From Marinoscillum sp. 108 (GTDB lineage Bacteria > Bacteroidota > Bacteroidia > Cytophagales > Cyclobacteriaceae): a DNA stretch of 64,000 bases. This document shows positions 63,682 through 64,000 of this stretch, in pieces. The DNA lies in assembly GCF_902506655.1 (NCBI RefSeq), contig NZ_LR734817.1, positions 87,666 to 151,665 on the forward strand, in the 5' to 3' direction. The notes under the pieces are model-generated. The model worked only from the letters and a program-made list of their open reading frames with translations. It did not search any database and was not told where the DNA came from. Both the position numbers and the translations under genes were made by a program. The first letter of the stretch is position 1. Each line of letters opens with the position of its first letter.

Positions 63682-64000
63682 ACCGTCATTCTCGGCAGGC
63701 AGGAATCTCATCCAGTCAGAATTTCTCAGGACCGATATCAGGCATTGTCTTACTCTTCGACGGAGCTCAGAGTGACAATACCCAAAGACACTTTGCTGTG
63801 AAAATGTCATACCGAGACCAGGATGACAAGCCAGACTCAGTGTGATAATGCGAGAGCCACGTCGAATTGAAAATGTCATTTTCAGTTACGCATTTTGATC
63901 GGATATTCTGGTCAATATCGAAAAGAACCTATTATTGTCATTGAGCACCGTCATTCCCGCGCAGGCGGGAATCTCATTCAGTCAGAATTTCTCAGGTCCG
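63682..64000. repeat. Palindrome array 3, runs to the window edge
   Basis: C at 63682-63720 (degenerate) and 63949-63985, A at 63743-63780 and a collapsed B at 63869-63883 that keeps only the outer arms GAAAATGTC and its complement. No gene is seen in 63596-64000. Confidence 0.88.

Noticed and set aside
57851..64000. CRISPR array in the repeat regions
   Set aside because: Repeats are nested palindromes in two orientations with conserved linkers; there are no unique spacers of even length.

Overview
The window reads as chromosomal DNA of a Bacteroidota bacterium, most likely a marine Cytophagales. This is inferred from a type IX secretion C-terminal sorting domain on a giant leucine-rich-repeat protein, two hybrid two-component proteins ending in AraC domains, promoters of the TTG-N19/20-TAnnTTTG type, few Shine-Dalgarno sequences, and the order of the division/cell-wall (dcw) cluster. 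No rRNA, intact tRNA, CRISPR array, prophage or insertion sequence was found.

Layout. 1-10 kb: a 5'-truncated beta-propeller protein, a MATE transporter, a nucleotidyltransferase-fold protein that has lost its catalytic acids, an M3 peptidase, an MscS-type channel and a quinone-oxidoreductase-like enzyme, then a 650-bp gap holding a 21-bp tandem repeat. 10.3-18.4 kb: a 2394-residue secreted modular LRR protein and a LuxR-type regulator, with two neat inverted repeats between them. 18.5-22.9 kb: an alpha/beta hydrolase, a BlaI/BlaR-type (M56) pair with three operators on a recognisable promoter, a small TolQ-like protein and a LytTR regulator. 22.8-30.6 kb: two paralogous TPR-kinase-receiver-AraC sensors flanking a prephenate dehydrogenase/aminotransferase pair. 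30.7-39.8 kb: a PadR/MacB-like permease pair, a trans-sulfuration enzyme, a DinB-like protein, a fatty-acid desaturase, a CPA2 antiporter and two unknown proteins.

39.9-55.7 kb is a complete minus-strand dcw cluster: mraZ, rsmH, ftsL-like, ftsI/PBP, murE, mraY, a 125-codon unknown gene, murD, ftsW, murG, murC, ftsQ, ftsA, ftsZ. Most junctions overlap or are a few bases long, so it probably runs as one transcript from the mraZ promoter. That promoter has a 10-bp-phased set of AAAGTGG boxes, and a second, oppositely oriented set lies about 170 bp away in front of a universal stress protein gene.

56-64 kb carries small lipoproteins, a sulfide:quinone oxidoreductase/TusE-like/DsrE2 sulfur-handling operon and an amtB-glnK nitrogen operon. 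These are separated by three arrays of nested palindromes. Two of the palindromes (A and B) share a 12-nt loop in opposite orientation, so each A-B pair looks like a REPIN (a mobile pair of inverted REP sequences).

Most enzymes are familiar. The least explained items are the pseudo-nucleotidyltransferase, the unknown gene inside the dcw cluster, the second MraZ-type box array, the REPIN-like arrays bracketing the sulfur cassette, an orphan terminator that may mark a small RNA, and the 21-bp repeat.
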